Assembly: GCF_009674685.1 (NCBI RefSeq)
Contig: NZ_WKJI01000001.1
Span: 434,001-498,000 of the forward strand
DNA from: Pedobacter puniceum
GTDB taxonomy: Bacteria > Bacteroidota > Bacteroidia > Sphingobacteriales > Sphingobacteriaceae
DNA length: 64,000 nt
Direction: 5' to 3'
Part shown: positions 40,853-49,280 of the stretch, one piece after another
Layout of the letters: each line of letters starts with the position of its first letter
Numbering within the stretch: the stretch's first letter is position 1
Made by a program: the position numbers and the translations under genes
The notes under the pieces: model-generated
Database searches by the model: none
What the model was told of the DNA's origin: nothing
Seen by the model: only the letters and a program-made list of their open reading frames with translations

Positions 40853-41947
40853 TTATTTTGGCGCTTTAATAGCTAAATATATGCCTAAAAGTGCGAAAAT
40901 TATATTTGGTATCAGAACTGCTACAATTGCCGGTAAACCTCCTTTAAGGGCAAAAACATTAGCAAATTGTATAAATAGGATATAAACAAAACTCAATAAT
41001 ATACCTAAACCAAGTGGTAAACCAACTCCGCCTCTAACTTTTCTTGATGATAAAGCTACACCAATTAAGGTTAAAACATAGGTAGAAAAAGGATAGGTCC
41101 AGCGTTTGTATTTCTCCAGTTCTAAATTTACCATCACTCCTGTGCCTCTTATTTTCTCTTTTTCAATCTTGTCATTAAGTTCCCAGTAATTCATGGCAGA
41201 GTAAATATTATCCCTAATATCAAAATCTATAGGTTTCATATCTAGGGTGGTATCTTTTTCTACTCCTTTTTCCATACGCTCTTTTAAACCATTAACGTAT
41301 CTGATGCTATAATTCTGAATTTTCCATTTTCTCGATACAGAATCCCAGCTAATTCTATCGCTCATGAGCTTCATTTTAAGCTCTTTACCTTTAAATTTTT
41401 CTAAAGAAAAACGATAACCTGTGTTGTTCAAGTTATCAAAAGACTCCATATAGATGTAAGTATTCTCGTCTAGTTGCAAGTGTACATTTTCTCTAGAGGT
41501 ATCTTTGATTTTGGTATAAGTGTTCTCAAAATTTATCATCAACCTATTAGTTTCGGGGATAATAAATAAATTGAAAATCATGTTTACAATAAAAATAACT
41601 GTAGCAGCGATGAAATAAGGGCGTAAAAAGCGGTTAAAGCTTGCTCCACCACTTAAAATCGGGACAATTTCTGTTTGGTCGGCCATTTTAGCGGTAAAGA
41701 AAATAACCGAAATAAAGTTGATTAAAGGCGATAAAAAGTTGAGATAGAAAGGGATAAATCCGCCGTAATACTCAAAAACAATCTGACTAATAGTGGCTTT
41801 ACTTTTTAAGAAATCATCAAGTTTTTCTGAAATATCAAATACAACAGAAATAACAACAAAAATCCCCAATGTAAAAACAAAAGTTCCTAGGTATTTCTTA
41901 ATGATATACCAGTCTATCAGCTTGATGTAATTGTCTAAAAATTTCAT
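40853..41947 (-). CDS. LptF/LptG-family lipopolysaccharide export permease
   Basis: 364 residues of the YjgP/YjgQ family. Two N-terminal helices (TFVFTLGIFVVISVVFDIS; FYLNFLSPLINFISVIFF), a third (FIAATVIFIVNMIFNLFI), a large periplasmic jellyroll domain at about 120-270 (ENTYIYMESFDNLNNTG), then three C-terminal helices. The cytoplasmic coupling segment is KMADQTEIVPILSGGASFNRFLRP. It should form, with a second LptF/G subunit and the LptB ATPase, the ABC transporter that extracts lipopolysaccharide from the inner membrane. Whether it is LptF or LptG cannot be told by eye. Its ATG is immediately after the tgt stop, an arrangement common in Bacteroidota. Confidence 0.92.
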   Translation of the reverse strand: MKFLDNYIKLIDWYIIKKYLGTFVFTLGIFVVISVVFDISEKLDDFLKSKATISQIVFEYYGGFIPFYLNFLSPLINFISVIFFTAKMADQTEIVPILSGGASFNRFLRPYFIAATVIFIVNMIFNLFIIPETNRLMINFENTYTKIKDTSRENVHLQLDENTYIYMESFDNLNNTGYRFSLEKFKGKELKMKLMSDRISWDSVSRKWKIQNYSIRYVNGLKERMEKGVEKDTTLDMKPIDFDIRDNIYSAMNYWELNDKIEKEKIRGTGVMVNLELEKYKRWTYPFSTYVLTLIGVALSSRKVRGGVGLPLGLGILLSFVYILFIQFANVFALKGGLPAIVAVLIPNIIFALLGIYLAIKAPK

Positions 41948-43078
41948 TTATAGTCTTTGAGCAAGCGCTTTAACCATTTTATTTTTCCAATCGTAAAACT
42001 CTCCTGCAATAATTTTTTCGCGGGCTTCTTTTACCAACCACAAGTAAAAATGTAAGTTATGCAAAGTAGCAATTTGTGCGCCTAATATCTCTTTAGAGTG
42101 GATTAAATGCCTTAAATAAGCTTTGGTGTAAAACTGGTCAGAAAATAAATCGCTATCAGGGTCAATAGGCGAGAAGTCATCCTTCCATTTCTCATTTTTG
42201 ATATTGATAATACCATGCCTAGTGAATAACATACCGTTTCTAGCATTTCTGGTAGGCATTACGCAGTCAAACATATCAATACCTAAAGCTATATTTTCTA
42301 ATATATTGATAGGGGTACCCACACCCATCAGATAACGCGGTTTATCTTGAGGAAGTATTTCGCATACCACCTCTGTCATGCCATACATTTCCTCTGCCGG
42401 TTCACCAACAGAAAGCCCACCAATAGCATTTCCTTCACGATTTTGTTCGGCTATAAACTCGGCAGATTTTCTTCTTAAATCTTTATAAACAGATCCTTGT
42501 ACAATAGGGAATAAGGTTTGCGAGTAGCCGTATTTAGGCTCTGTACTATCAAATCTATCAATGCAACGCTTTAACCAGCGATGCGTCATATCTACGGATT
42601 TTCTGGCATAAGTATAATCACAAGGGTATGGTGTACATTCATCAAAAGCCATAATAATGTCAGCACCAATAGTTCTTTGGATATCCATCACATTTTCTGG
42701 CGTAAACAGATGCTTAGAGCCATCAATATGCGATTTAAAAGTAACGCCTTCTTCTCTTATTTTTCTTACTTCTGTTAAAGAATATACTTGATAGCCACCA
42801 CTATCGGTTAAAATAGGTAAATCCCAGCCATTAAATTTATGTAAACCGCCAGCTTTTTCTATCACATCTAAACCCGGTCTTAAATAAAGGTGGTAGGTGT
42901 TTCCTAAGATAATTTGGGCTTTAATATCATCTTTTAGCTCACGCTGATGAACTGCTTTTACCGTTCCGGCAGTACCCACAGGCATAAAAATTGGTGTTTG
43001 AATGGTTCCGTGGTCTGTAGTAATCTCTCCTGCTCTGGCTTTGGATAAAGGATCTTGCGCTTCTAATTTAAACTTCAT
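41948..43078 (-). CDS. tgt: tRNA-guanine transglycosylase (queuosine pathway)
   Basis: 376 residues from the ATG at 43078 (MKFKLEAQDPLSKARAG); a start 51 bp upstream would add a hydrophobic, non-homologous segment. It exchanges guanine 34 of GUN-anticodon tRNAs for preQ1. The catalytic features are intact: ILTDSGGYQVYSL, IMAFDECTPYP, GGLSVGEP, and the nucleophile Asp in FDCVMPTRNARNGMLFTRHG. However the structural zinc site, normally C-x-C-x-x-C before YTRAYLRHL, here reads DPDSDLFSDQFYTKAYLRHL: all three cysteines are replaced. Only the later histidine (ATLHNLHFYL) remains. I believe other Bacteroidota Tgt proteins share this, but that is from memory. First gene of the operon with LptF/G and EamA. 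Confidence 0.95.
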   Translation of the reverse strand: MKFKLEAQDPLSKARAGEITTDHGTIQTPIFMPVGTAGTVKAVHQRELKDDIKAQIILGNTYHLYLRPGLDVIEKAGGLHKFNGWDLPILTDSGGYQVYSLTEVRKIREEGVTFKSHIDGSKHLFTPENVMDIQRTIGADIIMAFDECTPYPCDYTYARKSVDMTHRWLKRCIDRFDSTEPKYGYSQTLFPIVQGSVYKDLRRKSAEFIAEQNREGNAIGGLSVGEPAEEMYGMTEVVCEILPQDKPRYLMGVGTPINILENIALGIDMFDCVMPTRNARNGMLFTRHGIINIKNEKWKDDFSPIDPDSDLFSDQFYTKAYLRHLIHSKEILGAQIATLHNLHFYLWLVKEAREKIIAGEFYDWKNKMVKALAQRL

Positions 43079-43105
43079 TAATAGTTTTTGATGATAAAAT
43101 ACCTG

Positions 43106-43113
43106 CAAAAGTA
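43106..43113 (-). promoter_or_regulatory. Candidate -7 element of tgt
   Basis: On the minus strand the sequence reads TACTTTTG, fitting TAnnTTTG, 27 bp before the tgt ATG at 43078. This position supports that start. No -33 TTG at standard spacing. Confidence 0.45.
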
Positions 43114-43258
43114 AGAAAAAATAAAGCATTTGAGGATAGCTAAAGACTGTGTATAGCCTAATTTTAATTTATATAGGTTAATACTATTTTTTAATACACA
43201 TACGCTTATTTTTATGAAACAAATAATAAGGATGTTAAACAAAAATTTGATTTTTGGC

Positions 43259-43266
43259 TAAATTTG
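43259..43266 (+). promoter_or_regulatory. Candidate -7 element of the glycosyltransferase/rsmG/dprA string
   Basis: TAAATTTG fits TAnnTTTG, 28 bp before the TTG start at 43295. A -33 TTG is not evident at 19-21 bp. Confidence 0.45.
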
Positions 43267-43294
43267 AGAACTTTGCAAATCTTATTCATTCATA

Positions 43295-44416
43295 TTGGAA
43301 GCTTATCTATATTACACTTTATTTATTCTGCTGCAAGTTGCCTTTATTATCCAATTGTATTATTTATGGGTTGTTCAGCATAAATTTATTAATTATACTA
43401 TACCAGAAATAATAAAAAGCAGTAGTCAAAAAGTTTCTGTTATTATATGTGCCAGAAACGAAGCCAAAAATCTGAAAGAAAACTTACCCTATATCCTTCA
43501 GCAAAAAGGATTAGATTATGAAGTTGTAGTCGTAAATGATTGCTCATCAGACCAAAGCGATGAGGTTTTAAGATTATTTCAAGCCCAGTATCCAAACTTA
43601 AAAGTGGTTGTCAAAGAAGAGCATCCGCGTTTTAAAACTGGTAAAAAGTTTGCAGCTACGTTGGGTATAAAAGCAGCAAGTCATGAGATATTAGTGTTTA
43701 CTGATGCAGATTGTAAGCCATCCTCTGATTATTGGTTGGTGAATTTATGTGAGCATTACGATAACCCCCAGATAGAAATTGTTTTAGGTTTTTCTCCTTA
43801 CGAAAAGAAAAGTGGGCTTTTAAATAAGCTCATCAGATATGAAACTTTTCAAACAGCACTTAATTATTTTTCTTTTTCCCTTTCGGGAGATACTTATATG
43901 GGTGTTGGAAGAAATTTATCTTATAAAAAATCGTTGTTTTTTAAAGGAAAGGGCTTTGCAGCTCATATGCATATCCCATCTGGAGATGATGATTTATTTG
44001 TCAATCAAAATGCTACGACTACCAATACAGCTATAGAGATAAGGCCAGAAACCCATATGCTAAGCGAGCCTAAGCTTACCTGGAGTGCTTATTGGATACA
44101 AAAAATGAGACATTTAGGGGCTGGTAAATTTTATAAAGCTTCTCATCAAAGAAGTTTGAGTTTACAGGTTATTTCCGCAATTTCTTTTTATATGCTTTTG
44201 TTAGCATGTTATGTGCTGCAAATAGAGGTTATTATCATCAGTGTTTTACTGTTTTTGAGACTTTTAGCACAAATTTTTATCTTTTATAAATCTATGCTTA
44301 GGTTAAAAAGTAAAGATTTAATATATTGGGTACTCATTTTAGACTTATTATATTACTTATATCTTAGCATTTTAAGCATAAGAGGCTTGTTTAGAAAGAA
44401 AATTGTATGGAAATAA
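43295..44416 (+). CDS. Membrane-associated family 2 glycosyltransferase (TTG start)
   Basis: 373 residues. An N-terminal membrane helix (YYTLFILLQVAFIIQLYYL) precedes a GT-A domain: VSVIICARNEAKNLKENLPY, VVVNDCSSDQSDEVLRLF, the metal-binding VFTDADCKPSSD and the acceptor region PSGDDDLFVNQNA. Two helices at the end (AISFYMLLLACYVL; LIYWVLILDLLYYLYLSI) anchor it. The family makes exopolysaccharide or glycolipids; the sugar is unknown. No ATG exists upstream in frame or within the first 200 residues that would keep the domain, so TTG at 43295 is the best start. The end overlaps the ECF sigma gene by 10 bp. Confidence 0.88.
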   Translation: MEAYLYYTLFILLQVAFIIQLYYLWVVQHKFINYTIPEIIKSSSQKVSVIICARNEAKNLKENLPYILQQKGLDYEVVVVNDCSSDQSDEVLRLFQAQYPNLKVVVKEEHPRFKTGKKFAATLGIKAASHEILVFTDADCKPSSDYWLVNLCEHYDNPQIEIVLGFSPYEKKSGLLNKLIRYETFQTALNYFSFSLSGDTYMGVGRNLSYKKSLFFKGKGFAAHMHIPSGDDDLFVNQNATTTNTAIEIRPETHMLSEPKLTWSAYWIQKMRHLGAGKFYKASHQRSLSLQVISAISFYMLLLACYVLQIEVIIISVLLFLRLLAQIFIFYKSMLRLKSKDLIYWVLILDLLYYLYLSILSIRGLFRKKIVWK

Positions 44417-45021
44417 ATCCAAACTTTTCGGAAAATGCCAGAAACGACTATCATCTGGTTTTAAGCGCTAAAACAGGCAGCCAAAAGGCCTACGCAGAGT
44501 TGATGCATCGCTATAAAGACTCTATCTACTTTATGGTTTTAAAAATGGTTAATAATAAAGACGATGCAATGGATTTAACCGTTTCTACCTTTGCTAAAGC
44601 TTTCGAAAATATAGAAAAATATAAACCAGATTTTGCTTTTAGCACCTGGTTATTTAGGATAGCTACCAATAGTAGTATAGATTTTATCAGGAAAAAGCGT
44701 TTACAAACAACTTCTTTAGATAGTTTTTCTAATGAAGAAGGTGAGGAGCGGATTTTTGAAATAAAAAGTGATGTTTTAAATCCTGAAGAATCATCTATCA
44801 AAAAGCAACAAACAGAGCAGTTAAAAGAAATTATAGATAAACTGCCTATTCGTTATAAAACTTTAATCATATTGCGTTATTTTGATGAGTTATCCTACGA
44901 GGAAATTTCTGTTCAATTAGATTTACCTTTGGGTACGGTAAAAGCTCAGCTCTTTAGAGCCAGAGATTTATTATCAAACATATTAAATAAAAGAAAAAAA
45001 GACCCTGGTAGTGACTTCTAG
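44407..45021 (+). CDS. RNA polymerase ECF sigma factor
   Basis: 204 residues. Region 2 is at about 30-95 (AYAELMHRYKDSIYFMVLKM, KDDAMDLTVSTFAKAF, then FAFSTWLFRIATNSSIDFIR). Region 4 is at about 140-195 (IIDKLPIRYKTLIILRYFDE, LSYEEISVQLDLPLGTVKAQ). Unlike the sigma gene at 1778 it has no anti-sigma gene beside it. It is embedded between a glycosyltransferase and rsmG with overlaps on both sides (10 and 11 bp), so it is co-translated with housekeeping genes. That suggests constitutive or growth-linked expression, inferred from position. Confidence 0.92.
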   Translation: MEINPNFSENARNDYHLVLSAKTGSQKAYAELMHRYKDSIYFMVLKMVNNKDDAMDLTVSTFAKAFENIEKYKPDFAFSTWLFRIATNSSIDFIRKKRLQTTSLDSFSNEEGEERIFEIKSDVLNPEESSIKKQQTEQLKEIIDKLPIRYKTLIILRYFDELSYEEISVQLDLPLGTVKAQLFRARDLLSNILNKRKKDPGSDF

Positions 45022-45643
45022 TATCATATCTCAGTATTTTCCGGATTTAACCGATAATCAAAAACAACAATTTGATCAACTGTTTGGGCTATATTCTTTC
45101 TGGAATGCTCAAATAAATGTCATTAGCCGTAAGGATATAGATTTATTATACGAGCGCCATATCTTACATTCCTTAGGTATCGCCAAAGTTTATGCTTTTA
45201 AGCCTGGTCAACACGTTTTAGATGTAGGAACTGGCGGAGGGTTTCCGGGTGTACCTTTGGCTATTTTATTCCCTGAAACCGAGTTTTTATTGGTTGATTC
45301 TATTGGTAAAAAAATAAAAGTTGTTAATGAAGTAGCACAAGGTATTGGATTAAAAAACCTAAAAGCTGTACATAGCAGGGCCGAGCAGATTAACCAAAAG
45401 TTTGACTTTATTGTTTCCAGAGCGGTAACGCAGCTTAAAGATTTTTATCCTTGGATAAGAGGTAAATTTAAAAAACAAAATACTGATGGTTTAAAAAATG
45501 GAGTTCTTTATTTAAAAGGTGGCGATTTAACTCAAGAACTTCAAGAATCTGGACTTAAACAAATTAAACTTTACCCCTTACAAGATTATTTTAAAGAAGG
45601 ATTTTTTGAAACTAAATATGTAGTTTATTTGCCAGCACAGTAA
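45011..45643 (+). CDS. rsmG: 16S rRNA (guanine-527-N7)-methyltransferase RsmG
   Basis: 210 residues starting at a GTG inside the end of the sigma gene; no in-frame ATG fits. It methylates G527 of 16S rRNA with SAM, and loss of it gives low-level streptomycin resistance in other bacteria. Motifs: FGLYSFWNAQINVISRKDID then LYERHILHSLGIAKV at the N-terminus, the SAM loop HVLDVGTGGGFPGVPLAILF, FLLVDSIGKKIKVV, and the conserved FDFIVSRAVTQLKDFYPWI. The length is normal for RsmG. It lies 24 bp before dprA. Confidence 0.95.
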   Translation: MTSSIISQYFPDLTDNQKQQFDQLFGLYSFWNAQINVISRKDIDLLYERHILHSLGIAKVYAFKPGQHVLDVGTGGGFPGVPLAILFPETEFLLVDSIGKKIKVVNEVAQGIGLKNLKAVHSRAEQINQKFDFIVSRAVTQLKDFYPWIRGKFKKQNTDGLKNGVLYLKGGDLTQELQESGLKQIKLYPLQDYFKEGFFETKYVVYLPAQ

Positions 45644-45667
45644 TATTTACCAAAATCTATTTAAAAC

Positions 45668-46756
45668 ATGCTCTATGAAATTGGTCTAACCTTGATAAAA
45701 GGTATAGGAGATGCTACCATTAAAACTTTATTAAGCTATTGCGGTAGCCCAGAAGAAATATTTAGAACCAGTAAGCAGCACTTGGAGAAAATACCAGGTA
45801 TAGGTTCTAAAACTGCCGATTTAATTATCCATCATTCATCATTTGATAGAGCCGAGAAAGAACTGAAGTTTATAGAAAAATACAAAATACAACCTATTTT
45901 TATTCAGGATGAGGATTATCCAAAACGCTTAAAAAGTTGTTATGATGCTCCGGCTATGCTGTACTTTAAAGGTAATGTAAAGCTTAATCAGCAAAAAGTT
46001 ATAGCTATTGTGGGCACCAGAAATGCCACCGCTTATGGTAGACAATTCTGTGAGAAATTGATTAGCGGTTTAAAACATCATCAAATTTTAATAGTGAGTG
46101 GTTTAGCTTATGGAATAGATATAGCAGCGCATAAAGCTTCATTAGAACATGAAACCAATACTATTGGCGTATTAGGACATGGCTTAGATAGGATTTACCC
46201 GGCTTTACATCGTTCCATTGCAGAGAAAATGATTCATCAAGGTGGTTTACTAACCGAGTTTAGGTCAGAAACTAATCCAGATAAACAAAACTTTCCTAAG
46301 CGAAATCGTATTATAGCCGGTATGGCTGATGCTACTTTAGTTGTAGAGGCTACTAAAACAGGTGGAGCACTTATCACAGCAGAGATTGCTAATTCTTATA
46401 ATCGAGATGTTTTTGCTGTGCCTGGCCGTGTTGATGATGAACTTTCTGAAGGATGTAATTTCTTAATTAAAACCAATAGGGCTCATTTATTAGACCGAGT
46501 GGAGGATTTAGAATACATTATGGGTTGGGATAAAGATGAGGTTCAACCTGTAAAGCAACTTCAAATTTTACCTAATTTGAATAAAGATGAAGAGAAAATT
46601 GTGGCGCTGATAAAAGAGAATACTTCAATTGCAATTGATGATTTACAAGTTAAATTGGATATGCCACAAAGTAAATTGGCTATGCTCTTGTTAAATCTAG
46701 AGATGCAGTCGGTAATTATATCTTTACCCGGTAAAATATATAAAATGAATCACTAA
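45668..46756 (+). CDS. dprA: DNA processing protein DprA
   Basis: 362 residues. An N-terminal SAM/helix-hairpin-helix-like part (LIKGIGDATIKTLL, EKIPGIGSKTADLI) is followed by the Rossmann-like DprA core (KVIAIVGTRNATAYGRQFCE, LIVSGLAYGIDIAAHKASLE, IGVLGHGLDRIYPALHRSIA, LLTEFRSETNPDKQNFPKRN, RIIAGMADATLVVEATKTGG). A winged-helix domain is at the C-terminus. DprA loads RecA on incoming single-stranded DNA during transformation and is widespread even in bacteria not known to be competent. No other competence genes are in the window. Its last 4 bp overlap the convergent sixA-like gene. Confidence 0.95.
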   Translation: MLYEIGLTLIKGIGDATIKTLLSYCGSPEEIFRTSKQHLEKIPGIGSKTADLIIHHSSFDRAEKELKFIEKYKIQPIFIQDEDYPKRLKSCYDAPAMLYFKGNVKLNQQKVIAIVGTRNATAYGRQFCEKLISGLKHHQILIVSGLAYGIDIAAHKASLEHETNTIGVLGHGLDRIYPALHRSIAEKMIHQGGLLTEFRSETNPDKQNFPKRNRIIAGMADATLVVEATKTGGALITAEIANSYNRDVFAVPGRVDDELSEGCNFLIKTNRAHLLDRVEDLEYIMGWDKDEVQPVKQLQILPNLNKDEEKIVALIKENTSIAIDDLQVKLDMPQSKLAMLLLNLEMQSVIISLPGKIYKMNH

Positions 46757-47256
46757 AAAGCTTCAAAAGAGTTCTTAGGATAATCGAAAAGCACCATATT
46801 TCCGGTGTTCTGACTAACTATTTTCCAACTATCAAAAGGGAATTCTATTAAAACCATACCACAAGTTGGGATATTATAGAGGTCTGCATTGCTGAGGTAC
46901 ACAGCTAAATCTGTTATACCATTATTATGTCCGAAAAGTGCTATGGAATTATATTTATCATCAAATTGATTTACAACTTTTAATAAAGTTTGATAATTAG
47001 CTTCGTAAATTTTAGGCTCTTGTACAATCTCCGTTTCCGGATATTGAATTTCTTTAGCGATAATTTTACAGGTAGTAATGGCTCTTAAAGCCGGACTAGA
47101 GACCAATTGTTGTGGGATTAGTTTTCTAGAAATTAGCCTTTTACCCATTTCTGGAGCGTTTAATAAACCTCGGCTATTTAACGTACGATCAAAATCTTTT
47201 GTATTTGCAGCCCCCCAATCAGATTTGGCATGTCTAACAATTAAAAGTCTTTTCAT
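46753..47256 (-). CDS. SixA-like histidine phosphatase
   Basis: 167 residues of the phosphoglycerate mutase-like histidine phosphatase superfamily. The phospho-acceptor RHG-type motif is RLLIVRHAKSDWG with His9. The second catalytic region is SIALFGHNNGITDLAVYLSN, and the Arg in SSPALRAITTCKII. The closest described type is SixA, which dephosphorylates histidine-phosphotransfer domains. It ends the heptose operon, with a 4-bp overlap on the GT9 gene. A separate Hpt-domain protein is encoded at 55470, but a functional link is only speculation. Confidence 0.85.
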   Translation of the reverse strand: MKRLLIVRHAKSDWGAANTKDFDRTLNSRGLLNAPEMGKRLISRKLIPQQLVSSPALRAITTCKIIAKEIQYPETEIVQEPKIYEANYQTLLKVVNQFDDKYNSIALFGHNNGITDLAVYLSNADLYNIPTCGMVLIEFPFDSWKIVSQNTGNMVLFDYPKNSFEAF

Positions 47257-48227
47257 CTGTTACTAAAGTTTATAATTTCTTCTTCTTTAATCTGATTCAT
47301 GCAATTAAAATGCCCTAAAGGACATTTCTCTAAACCAAATTTAGAACATGGCCTGCAAGCTAAGTCAACATCAACAATTAGAGAATCCTTAATTTTATAA
47401 GGTGATACGCCTAATAATTCTGGAGTTGTGCCTCCCCAAATAGAAACCAAGGGCTTGTTAAAGGCTTCAGAAATATGGGTTAAACCTGTGTCAAAGCCAA
47501 TAACGGTGTGTGCTTGTGAAACCAAATAAACCGATTGATCTAGGTTTATTTTACCACAGGTATTAAATATTTTTTCTCCAACAGCTTCCTCTATAGTTTT
47601 TGCATTTTGTGCTACATCATCGCCCCCTAATAAAACAATAGGTTTTGCTATTTCTTTACAGGTTTTGATGATTTTCTCAACCGGCATTCTTTTGGTAAAA
47701 TGCGTTGCCCCAATTATAAAAGCTACATAATCTTGTTGATGGGAAGAAGGTAATAAATCTGTTTTCTCATAACTCCCATTGATGTAATAATCTATAGGTT
47801 TATCATCGTTTTTAACACCTAAAAACGCAACTGTTTCCAAGTAACGTTCTACCAAGTGCTTAGGATTAATAAAACGCTCGCTTTTAAACTTCAAAGCCAG
47901 CCATTTTTTAATTCTTTCTTTTTTATAAGTTGATGCTGGTATCCCAGTTCTTAATTTAATGATGCTGGTTCTTAGATTGTTATGTAAATCTATGATATAA
48001 TCAAAGTTTTCTTTTTTGATATCAGCAATAGTTTCATTTAAGCTAGGTTTTAAGATATGGAGTTTATCTAGATAAGGATTATTGTTATAGATATACTTGA
48101 ACTGTTGCTTGGTTAAAAAATGAATTTCTGCTTCTGGCAATTGCTCTTTTAGGCATCGTACAACAGGTGTGGTGTAAATAATATCACCCATAGAACTAAA
48201 GCGAATCACTAGAATTTTCTTAACCAT
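47253..48227 (-). CDS. Family 9 glycosyltransferase (heptosyltransferase-like)
   Basis: 324 residues with the GT-B layout of ADP-heptose:LPS heptosyltransferases: KILVIRFSSMGDIIYTTPVV at the N-terminus, YIIDLHNNLRTSIIKL, then the donor-binding lobe with ATHFTKRMPVEKI, PIVLLGGDDVAQNAKTIEEA, and VIGFDTGLTHISEAFNKPLV ending at SIWGGTTPELLGVSPY. A cysteine-rich patch near the end (CRPCSKFGLEKCPLGHFNC) is also typical of this family in Bacteroidota. It should add a heptose or similar sugar to a lipopolysaccharide core. It lies directly after the three heptose-nucleotide synthesis genes, which supports the donor assignment. Confidence 0.92.
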   Translation of the reverse strand: MVKKILVIRFSSMGDIIYTTPVVRCLKEQLPEAEIHFLTKQQFKYIYNNNPYLDKLHILKPSLNETIADIKKENFDYIIDLHNNLRTSIIKLRTGIPASTYKKERIKKWLALKFKSERFINPKHLVERYLETVAFLGVKNDDKPIDYYINGSYEKTDLLPSSHQQDYVAFIIGATHFTKRMPVEKIIKTCKEIAKPIVLLGGDDVAQNAKTIEEAVGEKIFNTCGKINLDQSVYLVSQAHTVIGFDTGLTHISEAFNKPLVSIWGGTTPELLGVSPYKIKDSLIVDVDLACRPCSKFGLEKCPLGHFNCMNQIKEEEIINFSNR

Positions 48228-48238
48228 TTAACAAAGCT

Positions 48239-48718
48239 TTAGCTGTTCTTAATTTTATCTATAATAGATGTACTAGAATAGCCCGGTAAAAAGCTTAATG
48301 TTTGTACCTCGCCACCGTTTTCTAGTACTTCTTTTGCGCCTACAATATTATCTAAAGTATAATCTCCGCCTTTAACCAAAACATCCGGAAGGATTTGTCT
48401 TATTAAATTTTGAGGAGTTTGTTCTTCAAAAATTACAACTGCATCAATAAATTGCATAGCTGCTAGTAGGAGGGAGCGGGTTTTCTCATCATTTATAGGT
48501 CTTGAAGGGCCTTTTAAAACCTGAACAGATTTATCGGCATTTAAACCTATAATTAATTTGGTTCCTAAAGCGGCGGCTTCACTTAAATAAGTAATATGGC
48601 CTGCATGTAGTAAATCAAAACAACCATTGGTAAAAACTACTTTTTCGCCAGCAGCTTTCCATTCTTGGCTAAGTTCAATCGCTTTTTCTAAGCTTATAAT
48701 TTTGTTGTTTATAGTCAT
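48239..48718 (-). CDS. rfaE2: D-glycero-beta-D-manno-heptose 1-phosphate adenylyltransferase
   Basis: 159 residues of the cytidylyltransferase-like fold. The nucleotide-binding motif is VVFTNGCFDLLHAGHITYLS with HxGH at residues 38-41, and a second signature is IGLNADKSVQVLKGPSRPIN. DVLVKGGDYTLDNIVGAKEV is the usual family end. It converts heptose 1-phosphate plus ATP to ADP-heptose. In E. coli this domain is fused to the kinase (HldE); here it is a separate gene two genes downstream of the kinase. It starts 6 bp after the gmhA stop. Confidence 0.93.
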   Translation of the reverse strand: MTINNKIISLEKAIELSQEWKAAGEKVVFTNGCFDLLHAGHITYLSEAAALGTKLIIGLNADKSVQVLKGPSRPINDEKTRSLLLAAMQFIDAVVIFEEQTPQNLIRQILPDVLVKGGDYTLDNIVGAKEVLENGGEVQTLSFLPGYSSTSIIDKIKNS

Positions 48719-48724
48719 GCTGTC

Positions 48725-49279
48725 TTAAAAAGTATCATCTACAGCTTTACAAAATATATGCCCTATCAAAATATGCATTTCTTGGATTCTGGCAGTAACA
48801 TCATCAGGAACTACGATGTTTAAATCGCAAATTTCATTCATTTGGCCACCATCTCTTCCGCTAAGACCAATAATTTTACAGCCCAATTTTTTTGCAGCAT
48901 GTATGGCTGAAATAATATTTTCACTATTGCCACTAGTAGAAATAGCTATAAATAAGTCGTTTTCTTGTGCATAAGCATTTATTTGTCTGCTAAATACATT
49001 TGCAAAACCATAATCATTACTAATAGCTGTTAATGCAGAAGTGTCAACAGTTAAAGCTATAGCTGGTAAAGCTTTTCTTTCTTTTACAAAGCGTCCGGTA
49101 AATTCTGCAGCAATATGTTGGGCATCAGCGGCACTACCACCATTACCTGCCAATAAAATTTTGCGACCCTTTAAGATGCTTTCTTTAACTAACTCGCAGC
49201 CTTTTTCAATATCGGGAACCAATTGTTCAATAACTTTATTGATGGTAGTTTGGTGTAATTTTAACTCGTTTAAAACCAT
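48725..49279 (-). CDS. gmhA: Sedoheptulose 7-phosphate isomerase
   Basis: 184 residues, a SIS-domain protein making D-glycero-D-manno-heptose 7-phosphate from sedoheptulose 7-phosphate. Hallmarks: LLAGNGGSAADAQHIAAEFT, GRFVKERKALPAIALTVDTS, ALTAISNDYGFANVFSRQI, and ISTSGNSENIISAIHAAKKL. Zinc-binding His/Glu residues in AQHIAAEF and the C-terminal IQEMHILIGHIFC helix are present. It is between the kinase gene (1-bp gap) and the adenylyltransferase gene, so pathway steps 1, 2 and 4 are encoded together. The phosphatase GmhB and the epimerase HldD are not in the window. Confidence 0.94.
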   Translation of the reverse strand: MVLNELKLHQTTINKVIEQLVPDIEKGCELVKESILKGRKILLAGNGGSAADAQHIAAEFTGRFVKERKALPAIALTVDTSALTAISNDYGFANVFSRQINAYAQENDLFIAISTSGNSENIISAIHAAKKLGCKIIGLSGRDGGQMNEICDLNIVVPDDVTARIQEMHILIGHIFCKAVDDTF

Positions 49280-49280
49280 G

